Source: Comamonas sp. lk
GTDB taxonomy: Bacteria; Pseudomonadota; Gammaproteobacteria; Burkholderiales; Burkholderiaceae_C
Assembly: GCA_945860595.1 (NCBI GenBank)
Contig: CAMAQV010000006.1
Location: 1 to 64,000, forward strand
Reading direction: 5' to 3'
DNA length: 64,000 nucleotides
Positions 47,435-56,136 of this stretch are shown piece by piece; the first letter of the stretch is position 1, and every line of letters starts with the position of its first letter. A program made the position numbers and the translations under genes. The notes below the pieces were generated by a model, which saw nothing but the letters and a program-made list of their open reading frames with translations, ran no database searches and was not told the origin of the DNA.

Positions 47435-47485
47435 GTGCATCCGGCATGCACAAATTGAGTGCATTTACGCCATGAAGAATGCACT
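47435..47485. promoter_or_regulatory. Cluster of GTGCAT/ATGCAC inverted sites upstream of the ligase operon
   Basis: Four half-sites occur in 51 bases: GTGCAT at 47435 and 47459, ATGCAC at 47446 and 47479. The first pair forms GTGCAT-5-ATGCAC, and AGTGCAT is repeated directly 24 bases apart. The block lies about 210-260 bases upstream of the ligase start and beyond the fdhD 3' end. It looks like an operator with two dimer sites; the regulator is unknown. Confidence 0.5.
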
Positions 47486-47511
47486 AGCAATGCAATGCCG
47501 ACGTACGCCAC

Positions 47512-48393
47512 TCACCACACTACCGGCTCTCCGGCCACCCCTGCTTCCAGTACCAAGCGCTGCGGCGCGCTGAAGCACAAAAACCGTTTGTTGGTCGCCC
47601 GCCCAATCGCACACAAGTTGAGCCGTTGCGCCACAGCGTGTCCCATCTGGGTGATGCCGCTGCGGGAGATGACGATGGGCACACCCATTTGCGCGGACTT
47701 GATGACCATCTCGCTGGTCAGGCGGCCGGTGGTGTAGAAAACTTTGTTGTCGGCGCGCATGCCGCTGCGTTGCTGCACACTGCCTGGCAGGCTGTCGCTG
47801 GGCTGCAGCGCCATCCAGCCGGCAATCGCGTCGATGGCGTTGTGGCGGCCCACGTCCTCCACGAACATCAGCAGCGTGTCGCCCTGGAACAGCGCGCAGC
47901 CATGCACCGATCCGGCTGCCTTATAGACGCTGTCGTGCAGGCGGATGGTGTTGACGATGCCGTACAAAGCGCTTTGCGTGAGCGTGGCCTCGGGCAGCGC
48001 GATGGTGTCCACGTCGGCCATCAGGTCGCCGAACACACTGCCCTGTCCGCAGCCGGTGGTGACCACGCGCTTGGCAGTTTTTTCTGACAGATCCGCTATG
48101 CCATGGCGGGTTTTGACAGCGGCAGCACCCACTTCCCAGTCGACGGTAATCGACTCGACCTCGGTGGCGGCGAGGATGAGACGCTGATTCAGGAGATAAC
48201 CTAGCACCAGCCACTCGGGGTGCGCGCCCAGGGTCATGAGGGTAACGAGTTCGCGCTTGTCCACATAGACGGTGAGCGGGCGCTCAGCCGGGATCTCGAG
48301 CTGGCGGGTCTGGCCGTGCTCGTTGACGACCTCGACCGCGCGGGTGAGCGGTGCGAGTGCCTGCGTTAGGCGCGGCAGGACTGCCGTGGGCAT
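47512..48393 (-). CDS. fdhD: Formate dehydrogenase accessory sulfurtransferase FdhD
   Basis: FdhD transfers sulfur from a cysteine desulfurase to the molybdenum cofactor, which formate dehydrogenase needs for activity. The 293-residue protein has the family motifs VHGCALFQGDTLLMFVEDVGRHNAIDAIAGW (about residues 165-195) and YTTGRLTSEMVIKSAQMGVPIVISRSG. The catalytic loop, CxxC in E. coli, here reads TTGCGQGS with a single cysteine (C115). It begins immediately after the stop of the formate dehydrogenase alpha gene, so the three genes form one leftward operon. Confidence 0.94.
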   Translation of the reverse strand: MPTAVLPRLTQALAPLTRAVEVVNEHGQTRQLEIPAERPLTVYVDKRELVTLMTLGAHPEWLVLGYLLNQRLILAATEVESITVDWEVGAAAVKTRHGIADLSEKTAKRVVTTGCGQGSVFGDLMADVDTIALPEATLTQSALYGIVNTIRLHDSVYKAAGSVHGCALFQGDTLLMFVEDVGRHNAIDAIAGWMALQPSDSLPGSVQQRSGMRADNKVFYTTGRLTSEMVIKSAQMGVPIVISRSGITQMGHAVAQRLNLCAIGRATNKRFLCFSAPQRLVLEAGVAGEPVVW

Positions 48394-51273
48394 TTAGTGC
48401 GTAAGCGCGGCATCGTTGACGCCAAAGCCGGCGTTCTCGCGCGTGCTCCCGCCCTTACGAATGGCCACGGCGCAGTACTTGAACCCCGGGATCTTGCCCA
48501 CCGGGTCCAGCGCGGAATTGGTCAGCTCATTGGCTGCGGCTTCGTAGTAGGCAAAGGGCACAAACACCGCGCCCTGCGGCGTGCCGTCGTCGCGGCGCAC
48601 ATGCAGCGCCACTTCACCCCGGCGCGAGGCGATGGTGATGATGTCGCCCGCCTCCATACCGTGGGCCTTGAGGTCCGCACCGCACATGGACGCGGTGGCC
48701 ATGGGCTCGATGGCATCGAGCACCTTGGCACGGCGCGTCATGCTGCCGGTGTGCCAGTGTTCCAGCTGACGCCCCGTGATCAACACAAACGGGTATTCGG
48801 CATCCGGGCGCTCGTTGGCGGGAATGATGTCCGCTGGCACCAGCTTGACGCGCCCGCTGGCGGTGGGAAAGCTGTCGATGAACACGGTCGTCGTGCCGGG
48901 ATCGTCTGCAGTCAGGCAGGGGTAGGTGACGCTGGATTCACGCTGCAAGCGCTCCCAGGTGATGCCCGAGATGACGGCGTGCATGGCCCGGCGCATCTCG
49001 TCGTAGACGGCGGCGACACCGTCGTGCTCGCCCTGGTAATCCCAAGGCAGGCCCATGCGCTTGGCCAGGTCTTGCAGGATCCACAAATCCGCCCGCGCCT
49101 GCCCCGGCGGCATCAAGGCCTGCTTACCAAGTTGCACCATGCGGTCGGTGTTGCTGACGGTGCCGGTCTTCTCGGGCCAGGCGGTGGCGGGAAGCACCAC
49201 ATCAGCCAACCAGGCGGTCTCGGTCATGAAGATGTCTTGCACCACCAGGTGCTCCAGGCTGGCCAGCGCGTGGCGCGCATGGTTGAGGTCGGGGTCGCTC
49301 ATGGCAGGGTTCTCACCCATGATGTACATGCCGCGGATCTTGTGTGGATCGCTGTCATCGGCCAGCGCTTTGCGCATGATCTCGACCACCGTGTAGCCGG
49401 GCTTTTCGTCGAGCTTGGTTCCCCAAAAATCTTCAAACCAGGCGTGCGCGGCGGCGTTGTCTACGCGCTGGTAGTTGGGGAACATCATGGGGATCAGACC
49501 GGCGTCTGACGCGCCCTGCACATTGTTCTGGCCGCGCAGCGGGTGCAGGCCGGAGCCGGGCTTACCGATCTGGCCGGTGACGCTGACCAGCGCGATCAGG
49601 CAGCGGGCGTTGTCGGTGCCGTGTACGTGCTGGCTGATGCCCATGCCCCACAAAATCATCGCACCTTTGGCTTTGGCAAAGGCGCGGGCGACTTCGCGCA
49701 AGGTCTCGGCGGGGATTCCGCAAATTGGGGCCATGGCCTCCGGGCTGTAGCCTTTGACGTTGTCGCGCAGGGCCTCGTAATTGCTGGTGCGCGCCGCAAT
49801 AAACTCCTCATTCACCAGACCCTCGTCGATGACGGTGTGAATCAACGCGTTGATCATGGCCACATCGGTGTCGGCCTTGAACTGCAGGGTGCGCCAGGCG
49901 TGCTGCCCGATGTCGGTGATGCGGGGGTCGGCCAACACAATTTTTGCGCCGCGCTTGGCGGCGTTTTTCATCCAGGTGGCGGCCACCGGGTGGTTCGCTG
50001 TGGGATTGGAGCCGATGATGAAGATCAGGTCGGCGTGTTCCACGTCATTGACCTGGTTGCTCACCGCGCCCGAACCCACGCCTTCGAGCAAAGCCGCCAC
50101 GCTGGAGGCGTGGCACAGGCGGGTGCAATGGTCGACGTTGTTGGAGCCAAAACCGGTACGCACCAGCTTCTGGAACAAATACGCCTCTTCGTTGCTACCC
50201 TTGGCCGAACCGAAGCCGGCCAAGGACTTGGGGCCATGCGTATCACGCAGGCCTTTGAGGCCACCAGCAGCCAAGGCCATCGCCTCTTCCCAGGTCGCTT
50301 CGCGGAAGATCTCAGACCAGTCCGCAGTGTCGCGGTTGAGGTGGTTGAGCTGCTCGGGGTCTTTGCCGACGCCCGCTTTGCGGATCAAGGGCACAGTCAG
50401 GCGCTGCGGGCTGTGGGCGTAGTCAAAGCCGAAGCGGCCTTTGACGCACAGGCGGCTGTGGTTGGCCGGGCCGTCACGCCCGTCGACACTGATAATTTTG
50501 TTGTCTTTAACGTTGTAAGTGAGCAGACAGCCCACGCCGCAGAAGGGGCAGACCGAGTCCACTTTCTTGTCCACGACCTGGTTGCCGACGTGGGTCTTGG
50601 GCATGAGCGCGCCGGTTGGGCAGGCTTGCACGCATTCGCCGCAGGCCACGCAGGTGCTGGTGCCCATAGAGTCGTGCAGATCGAACACGATTTCGCTGTG
50701 CGCGCCGCGCATGGCGTAACCGATCACATCGTTGACCTGCTCTTCGCGGCAGGCGCGCACGCAGCGGTTGCACTGAATACAGGCATCCAGGTTCACCGCC
50801 ATGGCGGGGTGCGACATATCAGTGGCGGGTTGTTCGCGGCGCAGGGCTCTGAGTTCGGGGCGCACATGTACGCCCAAGCGCTGGGCCCAGTCACTCAATT
50901 CGCCGTGTTGGGACGAGGCATCAGCTTCGTTCCACTTGTAGCCGGTATCGGGCATGTCCGAGAGCAGCATCTCCAGCACCATCTTCTGGCTTTTGACGGC
51001 GCGTTCGCTGGTGGACTGCACTTCCATCCCAGCGGTGGCACTGCGGCAGCAGCTGGGGGCCAGGGTGCGCTCGCCTTTGATCTCGACCACGCAGGCGCGG
51101 CAGTTGCCGTCGGCGCGGTAGCCGTCCTTGTAGCAAAGATGGGGAATGTCCACGCCATGGCGCTTGGCGGCTTTGAGAATCGTCTCGCCCTCAAAGGCGT
51201 GTATGGTTTTCTGGTCGAGTGTGAACTCCACCGTTTTCAGGGTCACTTCGGACAACTTGGCGGGTGCGTTCAT
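48394..51273 (-). CDS. fdhF: NAD-dependent formate dehydrogenase, molybdenum/iron-sulfur alpha subunit
   Basis: The catalytic subunit oxidises formate to CO2 and passes electrons through iron-sulfur clusters to the NAD-reducing subunit. It has 959 residues from the ATG at 51273. An N-terminal [2Fe-2S] domain (CYKDGYRADGNCRAC...) is followed by two [4Fe-4S] motifs (CIQCNRCVRACREE; CVACGECVQACPTGAL). The molybdopterin domain then opens with CPFCGVGCLLTYNV (about residue 250). The active-site stretch is DHCTRLCHASSVAALLE, so it is a Cys rather than a selenocysteine enzyme. It lies one base after the upstream subunit gene. Confidence 0.94.
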   Translation of the reverse strand: MNAPAKLSEVTLKTVEFTLDQKTIHAFEGETILKAAKRHGVDIPHLCYKDGYRADGNCRACVVEIKGERTLAPSCCRSATAGMEVQSTSERAVKSQKMVLEMLLSDMPDTGYKWNEADASSQHGELSDWAQRLGVHVRPELRALRREQPATDMSHPAMAVNLDACIQCNRCVRACREEQVNDVIGYAMRGAHSEIVFDLHDSMGTSTCVACGECVQACPTGALMPKTHVGNQVVDKKVDSVCPFCGVGCLLTYNVKDNKIISVDGRDGPANHSRLCVKGRFGFDYAHSPQRLTVPLIRKAGVGKDPEQLNHLNRDTADWSEIFREATWEEAMALAAGGLKGLRDTHGPKSLAGFGSAKGSNEEAYLFQKLVRTGFGSNNVDHCTRLCHASSVAALLEGVGSGAVSNQVNDVEHADLIFIIGSNPTANHPVAATWMKNAAKRGAKIVLADPRITDIGQHAWRTLQFKADTDVAMINALIHTVIDEGLVNEEFIAARTSNYEALRDNVKGYSPEAMAPICGIPAETLREVARAFAKAKGAMILWGMGISQHVHGTDNARCLIALVSVTGQIGKPGSGLHPLRGQNNVQGASDAGLIPMMFPNYQRVDNAAAHAWFEDFWGTKLDEKPGYTVVEIMRKALADDSDPHKIRGMYIMGENPAMSDPDLNHARHALASLEHLVVQDIFMTETAWLADVVLPATAWPEKTGTVSNTDRMVQLGKQALMPPGQARADLWILQDLAKRMGLPWDYQGEHDGVAAVYDEMRRAMHAVISGITWERLQRESSVTYPCLTADDPGTTTVFIDSFPTASGRVKLVPADIIPANERPDAEYPFVLITGRQLEHWHTGSMTRRAKVLDAIEPMATASMCGADLKAHGMEAGDIITIASRRGEVALHVRRDDGTPQGAVFVPFAYYEAAANELTNSALDPVGKIPGFKYCAVAIRKGGSTRENAGFGVNDAALTH

Positions 51274-51274
51274 A

Positions 51275-53077
51275 TCAGGCCACCTCGTGGGGGAAATATT
51301 TCTGAACACAGCGCACCGGATTGGGCGCTGCCTGGCCGAGGCCGCAAATCGAGGCGTCGGTCATCATGATGTTGAGGTCTTCCAGGGTGTCGTTGTCCCA
51401 GACTGGCGCCTGCATCAGCGTAGCGGCTTTGTCGGTACCCACGCGGCACGGCGTACATTGGCCGCAGCTCTCATGCGCAAAGAAACGCATCATGTTCAGC
51501 GCCGCATCGCGCGCCCGGTCTTTGTCGCCGAGCACGATGACCGCCGCCGAGCCGATGAAACAACCATGCGGCTGCAAGGTGTCAAAGTCCAAGGGAATAT
51601 TGCCCATGCTCGCGGGCAAGATGCCACCGGACGCGCCGCCGGGCAAATAGCCGTAAAAGCTGTGTCCATCCAACATACCGCCGCAGTATTCGCCGATCAA
51701 CTCGCGCACCGAAATACCGGCGGGTGCCAGCTTGACGCCGGGTTGTTTGACACGCCCGCTCACACTGAAACTGCGCAAGCCTTTGCGCCCATTGCGCCCA
51801 AAACTGCTGAACCACAGCGGGCCCTTTTGAACGATGTCGCGCACCCAGTAAAGCGTCTCAAAATTGTGCTCCAACGTCGGGCGTCCGAAGAGGCCGACCT
51901 GCGCGATATAGGGCGGGCGCATGCGCGGCTCGCCACGGTTGCCCTCTATGCTCTCGATCATGGCCGACTCTTCGCCACAGATATAGGCACCGGCACCGCG
52001 GCGGATGTGGATGGTAGGCAGCGGGCATGGCGGATTCGCCTGCAAGCGGGCCACCTCCTGCTCCAAAATCGCGCGGCAGCCGTGGTACTCATCACGCAAA
52101 TAGATATAGCAGGTATCAATGCCCACCACCTGCGCGGCCACCAGCATGCCCTCCAAGAACCGGTGCGGGTCGCGCTCCAGGTAGGTACGGTCCTTAAAGG
52201 TTCCGGGCTCGCCTTCGTCGATGTTGATGGCCATGAGTTTGGGCGCGGGCTGGTCGCGCACGATGCGCCATTTACGCCCGGCCGGAAAGCCGGCTCCGCC
52301 CAAGCCGCGCAGGCCGGAATCTTCCATGGCCTTGACAACACCTTCCGCGTCCTGGGTGCCCGCTGACAAGGCCGCAGCCAGGGCGTAGCCACCGGCGGCA
52401 CGGTAGGCATCCAGGCCGGTGTAAGCCGGTGCGACCTGGACCGCAGAGGCGGCGGGGGATACCGCTTTTTCGCTGCAGCTTGAACCGTCAAAACTGCCTG
52501 TATCCACAGCCGAGGGATGCGCGCCCGCATGCGCCTGAACGGCCAGCGCCACCGACTCCAGCGTGGCGAAGGGCACGGGGTTCTGGTGCACCACCGCAGC
52601 AGGCGCCTGCTCGCAACGCCCGATGCACGGCGCGGAGATGACGCGCACATCGTCACGGCCCAAAATTGCGGGAAGCCGTGCCAGCAGGTCCTGGGCGCCC
52701 GCCATCTCGCAGCTCAGTCCGTCGCACACGCGCACGGTCAGCGCCGCCGGTTCGGCATCGCCCTTCAGAACTTCAAAGTGGTGATAGAAGGTGGCGACCT
52801 CAAAGACCTCAGCCATGCCAATGCGCATCTCCTTGGCCAGCGCCACCAGATGCCGGTCGTGCAGGCAGCGGTAGTGGTCCTGGAGGCGGTGCAAATGCTC
52901 GATCAGCAGGTCTCTCGCATGCGGGCCGGTGCCCAGCAGATCACGCACCTCCTGCACCGCGGCGTCATCCGGCTGGCGACCTTTGAGCTTGCTTTTGCTG
53001 CGGATGCGCTGGCGCATGTCGTCAACCGAACCCAGAGTCACGCTGGATACAGGCAAAGGGGATATTGGCATGTTCAT
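51275..53077 (-). CDS. Formate dehydrogenase NADH-binding subunit, fused NuoE-NuoF type
   Basis: The diaphorase part of soluble formate dehydrogenase, with the gamma and beta subunits in one 600-residue chain. The N-terminal NuoE-like thioredoxin domain (about residues 25-160) has the [2Fe-2S] cysteines in VRVCDGLSCEMAG and SAPCIGRCEQAP. The NuoF-like part has the FMN/NADH site LRGLGGAGFPAGRKW, GAYICGEESAMIESIEGNRGEPR, and the [4Fe-4S] motif ESCGQCTPCRVGT near the C-terminus. Two ATGs (53077, 53071) are possible, neither with a strong ribosome-binding site. First gene of the fdh operon. Confidence 0.9.
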   Translation of the reverse strand: MNMPISPLPVSSVTLGSVDDMRQRIRSKSKLKGRQPDDAAVQEVRDLLGTGPHARDLLIEHLHRLQDHYRCLHDRHLVALAKEMRIGMAEVFEVATFYHHFEVLKGDAEPAALTVRVCDGLSCEMAGAQDLLARLPAILGRDDVRVISAPCIGRCEQAPAAVVHQNPVPFATLESVALAVQAHAGAHPSAVDTGSFDGSSCSEKAVSPAASAVQVAPAYTGLDAYRAAGGYALAAALSAGTQDAEGVVKAMEDSGLRGLGGAGFPAGRKWRIVRDQPAPKLMAINIDEGEPGTFKDRTYLERDPHRFLEGMLVAAQVVGIDTCYIYLRDEYHGCRAILEQEVARLQANPPCPLPTIHIRRGAGAYICGEESAMIESIEGNRGEPRMRPPYIAQVGLFGRPTLEHNFETLYWVRDIVQKGPLWFSSFGRNGRKGLRSFSVSGRVKQPGVKLAPAGISVRELIGEYCGGMLDGHSFYGYLPGGASGGILPASMGNIPLDFDTLQPHGCFIGSAAVIVLGDKDRARDAALNMMRFFAHESCGQCTPCRVGTDKAATLMQAPVWDNDTLEDLNIMMTDASICGLGQAAPNPVRCVQKYFPHEVA

Positions 53078-53270
53078 TGGATAATTGTTGCACAATAGTA
53101 AAAATAGTTTCCCAACTCTGTGCGCTTTTAAAAAAACCCTGCCGATGCGATGGTGGCACGGACAGGGTCAACTAACAGGGTCCGGCGAAAAACTGGGCCA
53201 GGCCTTGACCTCCTGCGGTAGACGCTGCAGGTCAGCGTAAGTCCACTACCGCACGCACTGTCACCAGGCC

Positions 53271-53436
53271 CATCGGGGCCCACTGTTTCATCGGATTCCA
53301 CCGCTTTTTCATGCGCCAGACGCTTTAGCGCATCCCATTCTTCATCGGGCATGAAGCATTTGTAGTCCAAAGGGCGAACCAAAAGATTGCAAATGAGACC
53401 GACCGCCAGCCTGCCGGCCGGAATGTACAGGGTCTG
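53271..53436 (-). pseudogene. Remnant of an oxalate/formate-type MFS antiporter C-terminus
   Basis: No intact gene is seen between the formate dehydrogenase operon and the cytochrome c gene. On the minus strand one frame contains TLYIPAGRLAVGLICNLLVRP followed by a Met-Pro-acidic stretch and LAHEKAV. This resembles the last membrane helix and cytoplasmic tail of oxalate/formate antiporter (OFA) family transporters. Nothing before or after it continues the protein, so it is read as a decayed fragment. If right, it once belonged with the adjacent formate genes. Chance similarity in a short fragment cannot be excluded. Confidence 0.4.
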
Positions 53437-53517
53437 GTCTAGGCCTGCGCACGTGGAATGCACGCGCCCAGTCAGTACGTGCGAATGCCGATCCGGCCCA
53501 GTGCAAGGTCCCACAAT

Positions 53518-54099
53518 TCACCGAATACTGCTGATGTAGTGCCCCAGGTTTTCAATATCGGCATCGCTCAAAGTCTGCGCGACGCTGGTCATATTGCCCG
53601 CGTCATTGGTACGCGTGCGGGCTTTGAAATTGCGCAGTTGCTCGACCACATAGTCGTACTGCTGACCGGCCACGCGGGGAATCTCGTTCTGGCCACTGAA
53701 TCCGCCCATGTGGCACATGGTGCATAAGGTTTCATCGGCTTTTGCCTTGCCCAATTTGACTTTGGCTTCATCGGCCACAAATCCATTGGGCTTGAGCGGA
53801 AAGCGCGCAAAGTAATTCGCAACGTTAACCATATCAGCACGCGAGAGGTTGGAGGCCATGGGCGTCATGATGGGGTGGCTGCGTCGACCCTCTTTGTAAT
53901 CCTTCAACTGCATATAGATGTAGCGCCAGGTCTGCCCCGCCAGGCTGGGATAGCCTGGGATGACCGCATTTCCATCGTCACCATGGCAGGCTGAACAAAC
54001 CGCCGCCGTGGCTTTGCCGGCCTGCAGGTCTTGCGCCTGCGACACCGCTGCTGCGGCGCTGAACAACAACACACCCAACCGCTTCAGAACTGTAAACAT
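53518..54099 (-). CDS. Diheme cytochrome c (c4-like), likely electron acceptor of the quinoprotein
   Basis: A periplasmic protein of 193 residues from the ATG at 54099, with a signal peptide (residues 1-22, ending SQA-QD). Two heme c sites are present: CSACH at 35-39 and CTMCH at 126-130. The domains are similar to each other, each with downstream methionines as candidate axial ligands, as in cytochrome c4. It lies directly downstream of the PQQ-alcohol dehydrogenase on the same strand but behind a terminator, and it has its own AGAGA-type ribosome-binding site. A role in passing electrons from the quinoprotein to the oxidase is inferred. Confidence 0.85.
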   Translation of the reverse strand: MFTVLKRLGVLLFSAAAAVSQAQDLQAGKATAAVCSACHGDDGNAVIPGYPSLAGQTWRYIYMQLKDYKEGRRSHPIMTPMASNLSRADMVNVANYFARFPLKPNGFVADEAKVKLGKAKADETLCTMCHMGGFSGQNEIPRVAGQQYDYVVEQLRNFKARTRTNDAGNMTSVAQTLSDADIENLGHYISSIR

Positions 54100-54117
54100 C
54101 GTCAATCTCTTCCTCGG

Positions 54118-54146
54118 ATAAAAGAACGGCCACCCGAAGGTGGCCG
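54118..54146 (-). terminator. Rho-independent terminator after the PQQ-alcohol dehydrogenase gene
   Basis: On the minus strand CGGCCACC pairs with GGTGGCCG across a TTCG tetraloop, a very stable 8-bp stem (54127-54146). It is followed directly by TTCTTTTAT. It would end or attenuate the transcript between the dehydrogenase and the cytochrome c gene. A second, weaker TTCG-type hairpin lies at about 54158-54172. Confidence 0.75.
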
Positions 54147-54192
54147 CTACCATCACTGCCCCTCGAAGGGCCAGCTGAACGGGGACCGCCGA

Positions 54193-55917
54193 TCAGTCGG
54201 CCAAACCGTACACGACCATGGAGTTACCACGCTTGAAGTCGAGTTGGTTGTTACCGCCGCAGCCCATGGCCACGTACTGCTTGCCGCCCACAGCGTAGGA
54301 GACAGGCATGGCGTTGGCGCCAGCGCCGCAGTTGTGCTCCCACAGCAGCTTGCCGCTCTTGGCGTCGAGCGCGCGGAACAGACCATTGCCTTCACCGTAG
54401 AACACCAAGCCACCGGCAGTTGCCAGAGCGCCGCCGATCAGGGGCTCATCGGTGTCAAATTTCCATTCCATCTTGCCGGTGTTGTAGTTCACGGCAGCCA
54501 GACGGCCCCATTGCTTCTCATCCGCGATCACTTTGAAAGCGCCGCCCAGCCACAGCTTGCCGCCAGGGTACTTTGACGCTTCTACGTGGTAGGTCATAGG
54601 CTGGTGCAGGTTCAGCGCATAAGCCAGGTGCAAGTCAGGGTTGACCGCCATGGGCGACCACTCGACACCACCATTGGCACCGGGCAACATGCGTGCGCCG
54701 GATGCAGTCGGCAGCACCCACATATTCTCTTGCGGGATCATGGCCTCGGAGAAGCGGATCAACTCGCCGTTTTCACGGTTATGCACATAGACATGGCCGG
54801 TTTTACCGCCATGGATCACACCGGGAACCGTGTTGCCGGATTTGTCCTTCACGTCCACCAGGATGGGCGGGCTCACTGCGTCCAGATCCCACACGTCATG
54901 GGCGACGTATTGGAAATGCCAGCGGTATTTGCCGGTATCCAAATCGACCGCGACCAGCGAGTCGGTGTACAGGTTGTCTCCGGGCCGCTCTGCGCCATAC
55001 AAGTCCGGCGACGGGTTGCCCACCACAAAGAAGATGGTGCGCGTTTTCAGGTCGACGGCCGGGTTCATCCAGACACCACCACCCAGGGTTTGGTAAAAGC
55101 TGCTGTCGCGGGCCAATTGCGCTTTCTCGGCGGCAATGTCGCGGTGCATATTGCGACCGGTCGCATCATTCACGGCCCAGACCCCTTCGTGGCCTTTTTC
55201 GGGGATGGTGTGGAAGGTCCAGACCAGGTTCCCGGTCTCGACATCAAAGGCTTTGACGAATCCACGAATACCATATTCGCCACCGTTGGTTCCAATCAAA
55301 ACTTTACCGTCTACAACGGTGGGTGACATGGTTTCGCTGTAGCCCTTTTCGGGATCGGCGATTTCAACATCCCATGCCGGCTGGCCGGTCTTGGCGTCCA
55401 GTGCAACCAGCCTTGCGTCCAAAGTACCCATGAACACCTTGCCGCCCTCAACGGCCACGCCGCGGTTGTTCGGGCCGCAGCAGAAGGTGGTGATGGGGCC
55501 CATCTTGTGTTTGTAATGCCAGAACTCTTTGCCCGTGACCGCGTCCAGCGCGTACACATGGTTGAAAGAGGTGGTCATGTACATCACGCCATCGACAACG
55601 ATGGGCGCGGTCTCCATGGACTCCAGCACCTCGGTTTGGAAGGTGAATTTGGGCCGCAGATTTTTCACGTTACCCGCATTGATTTGCTTGCCAGGGTAAT
55701 AGCGGGTCTGGTCATAGTTACCGTGGGTATGCAGCCAGTTATCGTCTTGGCCTCCCGCGCTATTGAGCTGAAGCTGGCTCACGCTGATACCCTTGGACAA
55801 GGTGCTCGCACCCTTGCCTTTTTGACCCGTGATTTCTTGGGCGCTGGCAAGGCCCGCGAACCCGCCAACGCTGAGCGAGGCGGCCAGAGCCAGATGGATC
55901 CATTTGCAGTGTTGCAT
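54193..55917 (-). CDS. PQQ-dependent alcohol dehydrogenase, lanthanide-type active site
   Basis: A type I quinoprotein alcohol dehydrogenase (methanol/ethanol family) of 574 residues from the ATG at 55917, with AAGGAG upstream. It has a signal peptide (to about residue 26, ASA-QE). It is an eight-bladed propeller with the adjacent-cysteine ring C146-C147, metal ligands E214 (GGEYGIRG) and N301 (GNPSPD), and the catalytic D344 in [11 protein letters not shown]. The residue two places on is D346, the extra Asp that marks lanthanide-using enzymes (XoxF, PedH); calcium enzymes have Ala or Ser there. There is no heme domain, so a separate cytochrome c is required. Substrate range (methanol or longer alcohols) cannot be read from the sequence. 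Confidence 0.9.
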   Translation of the reverse strand: MQHCKWIHLALAASLSVGGFAGLASAQEITGQKGKGASTLSKGISVSQLQLNSAGGQDDNWLHTHGNYDQTRYYPGKQINAGNVKNLRPKFTFQTEVLESMETAPIVVDGVMYMTTSFNHVYALDAVTGKEFWHYKHKMGPITTFCCGPNNRGVAVEGGKVFMGTLDARLVALDAKTGQPAWDVEIADPEKGYSETMSPTVVDGKVLIGTNGGEYGIRGFVKAFDVETGNLVWTFHTIPEKGHEGVWAVNDATGRNMHRDIAAEKAQLARDSSFYQTLGGGVWMNPAVDLKTRTIFFVVGNPSPDLYGAERPGDNLYTDSLVAVDLDTGKYRWHFQYVAHDVWDLDAVSPPILVDVKDKSGNTVPGVIHGGKTGHVYVHNRENGELIRFSEAMIPQENMWVLPTASGARMLPGANGGVEWSPMAVNPDLHLAYALNLHQPMTYHVEASKYPGGKLWLGGAFKVIADEKQWGRLAAVNYNTGKMEWKFDTDEPLIGGALATAGGLVFYGEGNGLFRALDAKSGKLLWEHNCGAGANAMPVSYAVGGKQYVAMGCGGNNQLDFKRGNSMVVYGLAD

Positions 55918-56098
55918 AGTGCGTGTCTCCTTGTTGTAAATGTTGGTAACCCAGTCCTGAGGAACTCCGCCGCGCTTGTCGCGCGGGGTACAGGGGGTTC
56001 CACGGCACGGTTTTATCTCGCTACACGCAAAAGAGACATGGTACAAACCCTGATCAAGGATCCCGTCAACTCTAGTAAAACCTGAATGCACTCAGAAA

Positions 56099-56111
56099 TT
56101 GCTTCAAGCAA
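56099..56111. promoter_or_regulatory. Palindrome in the divergent adh/ankyrin promoter region
   Basis: TTGCTT and AAGCAA flank a central C, a perfect 13-base inverted repeat. It lies between the divergently transcribed quinoprotein gene and the ankyrin gene, 26 bases before the latter's ATG. It may be an operator; no regulator gene is nearby. Confidence 0.35.
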
Positions 56112-56136
56112 CTTGAACATCAGTATCGGAGCACCC

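Noticed and set aside
49543-51369. A 608-codon open frame on the plus strand opposite the formate dehydrogenase alpha gene
   Set aside because: The minus-strand gene carries all iron-sulfur and molybdopterin motifs; the plus frame is a shadow rich in Ala, Gly, His and Asp.
54193-56091. Longer quinoprotein with an upstream start at 56091
   Set aside because: The extra 58 residues would precede a perfectly placed signal peptide; the ATG at 55917 has AAGGAG upstream.
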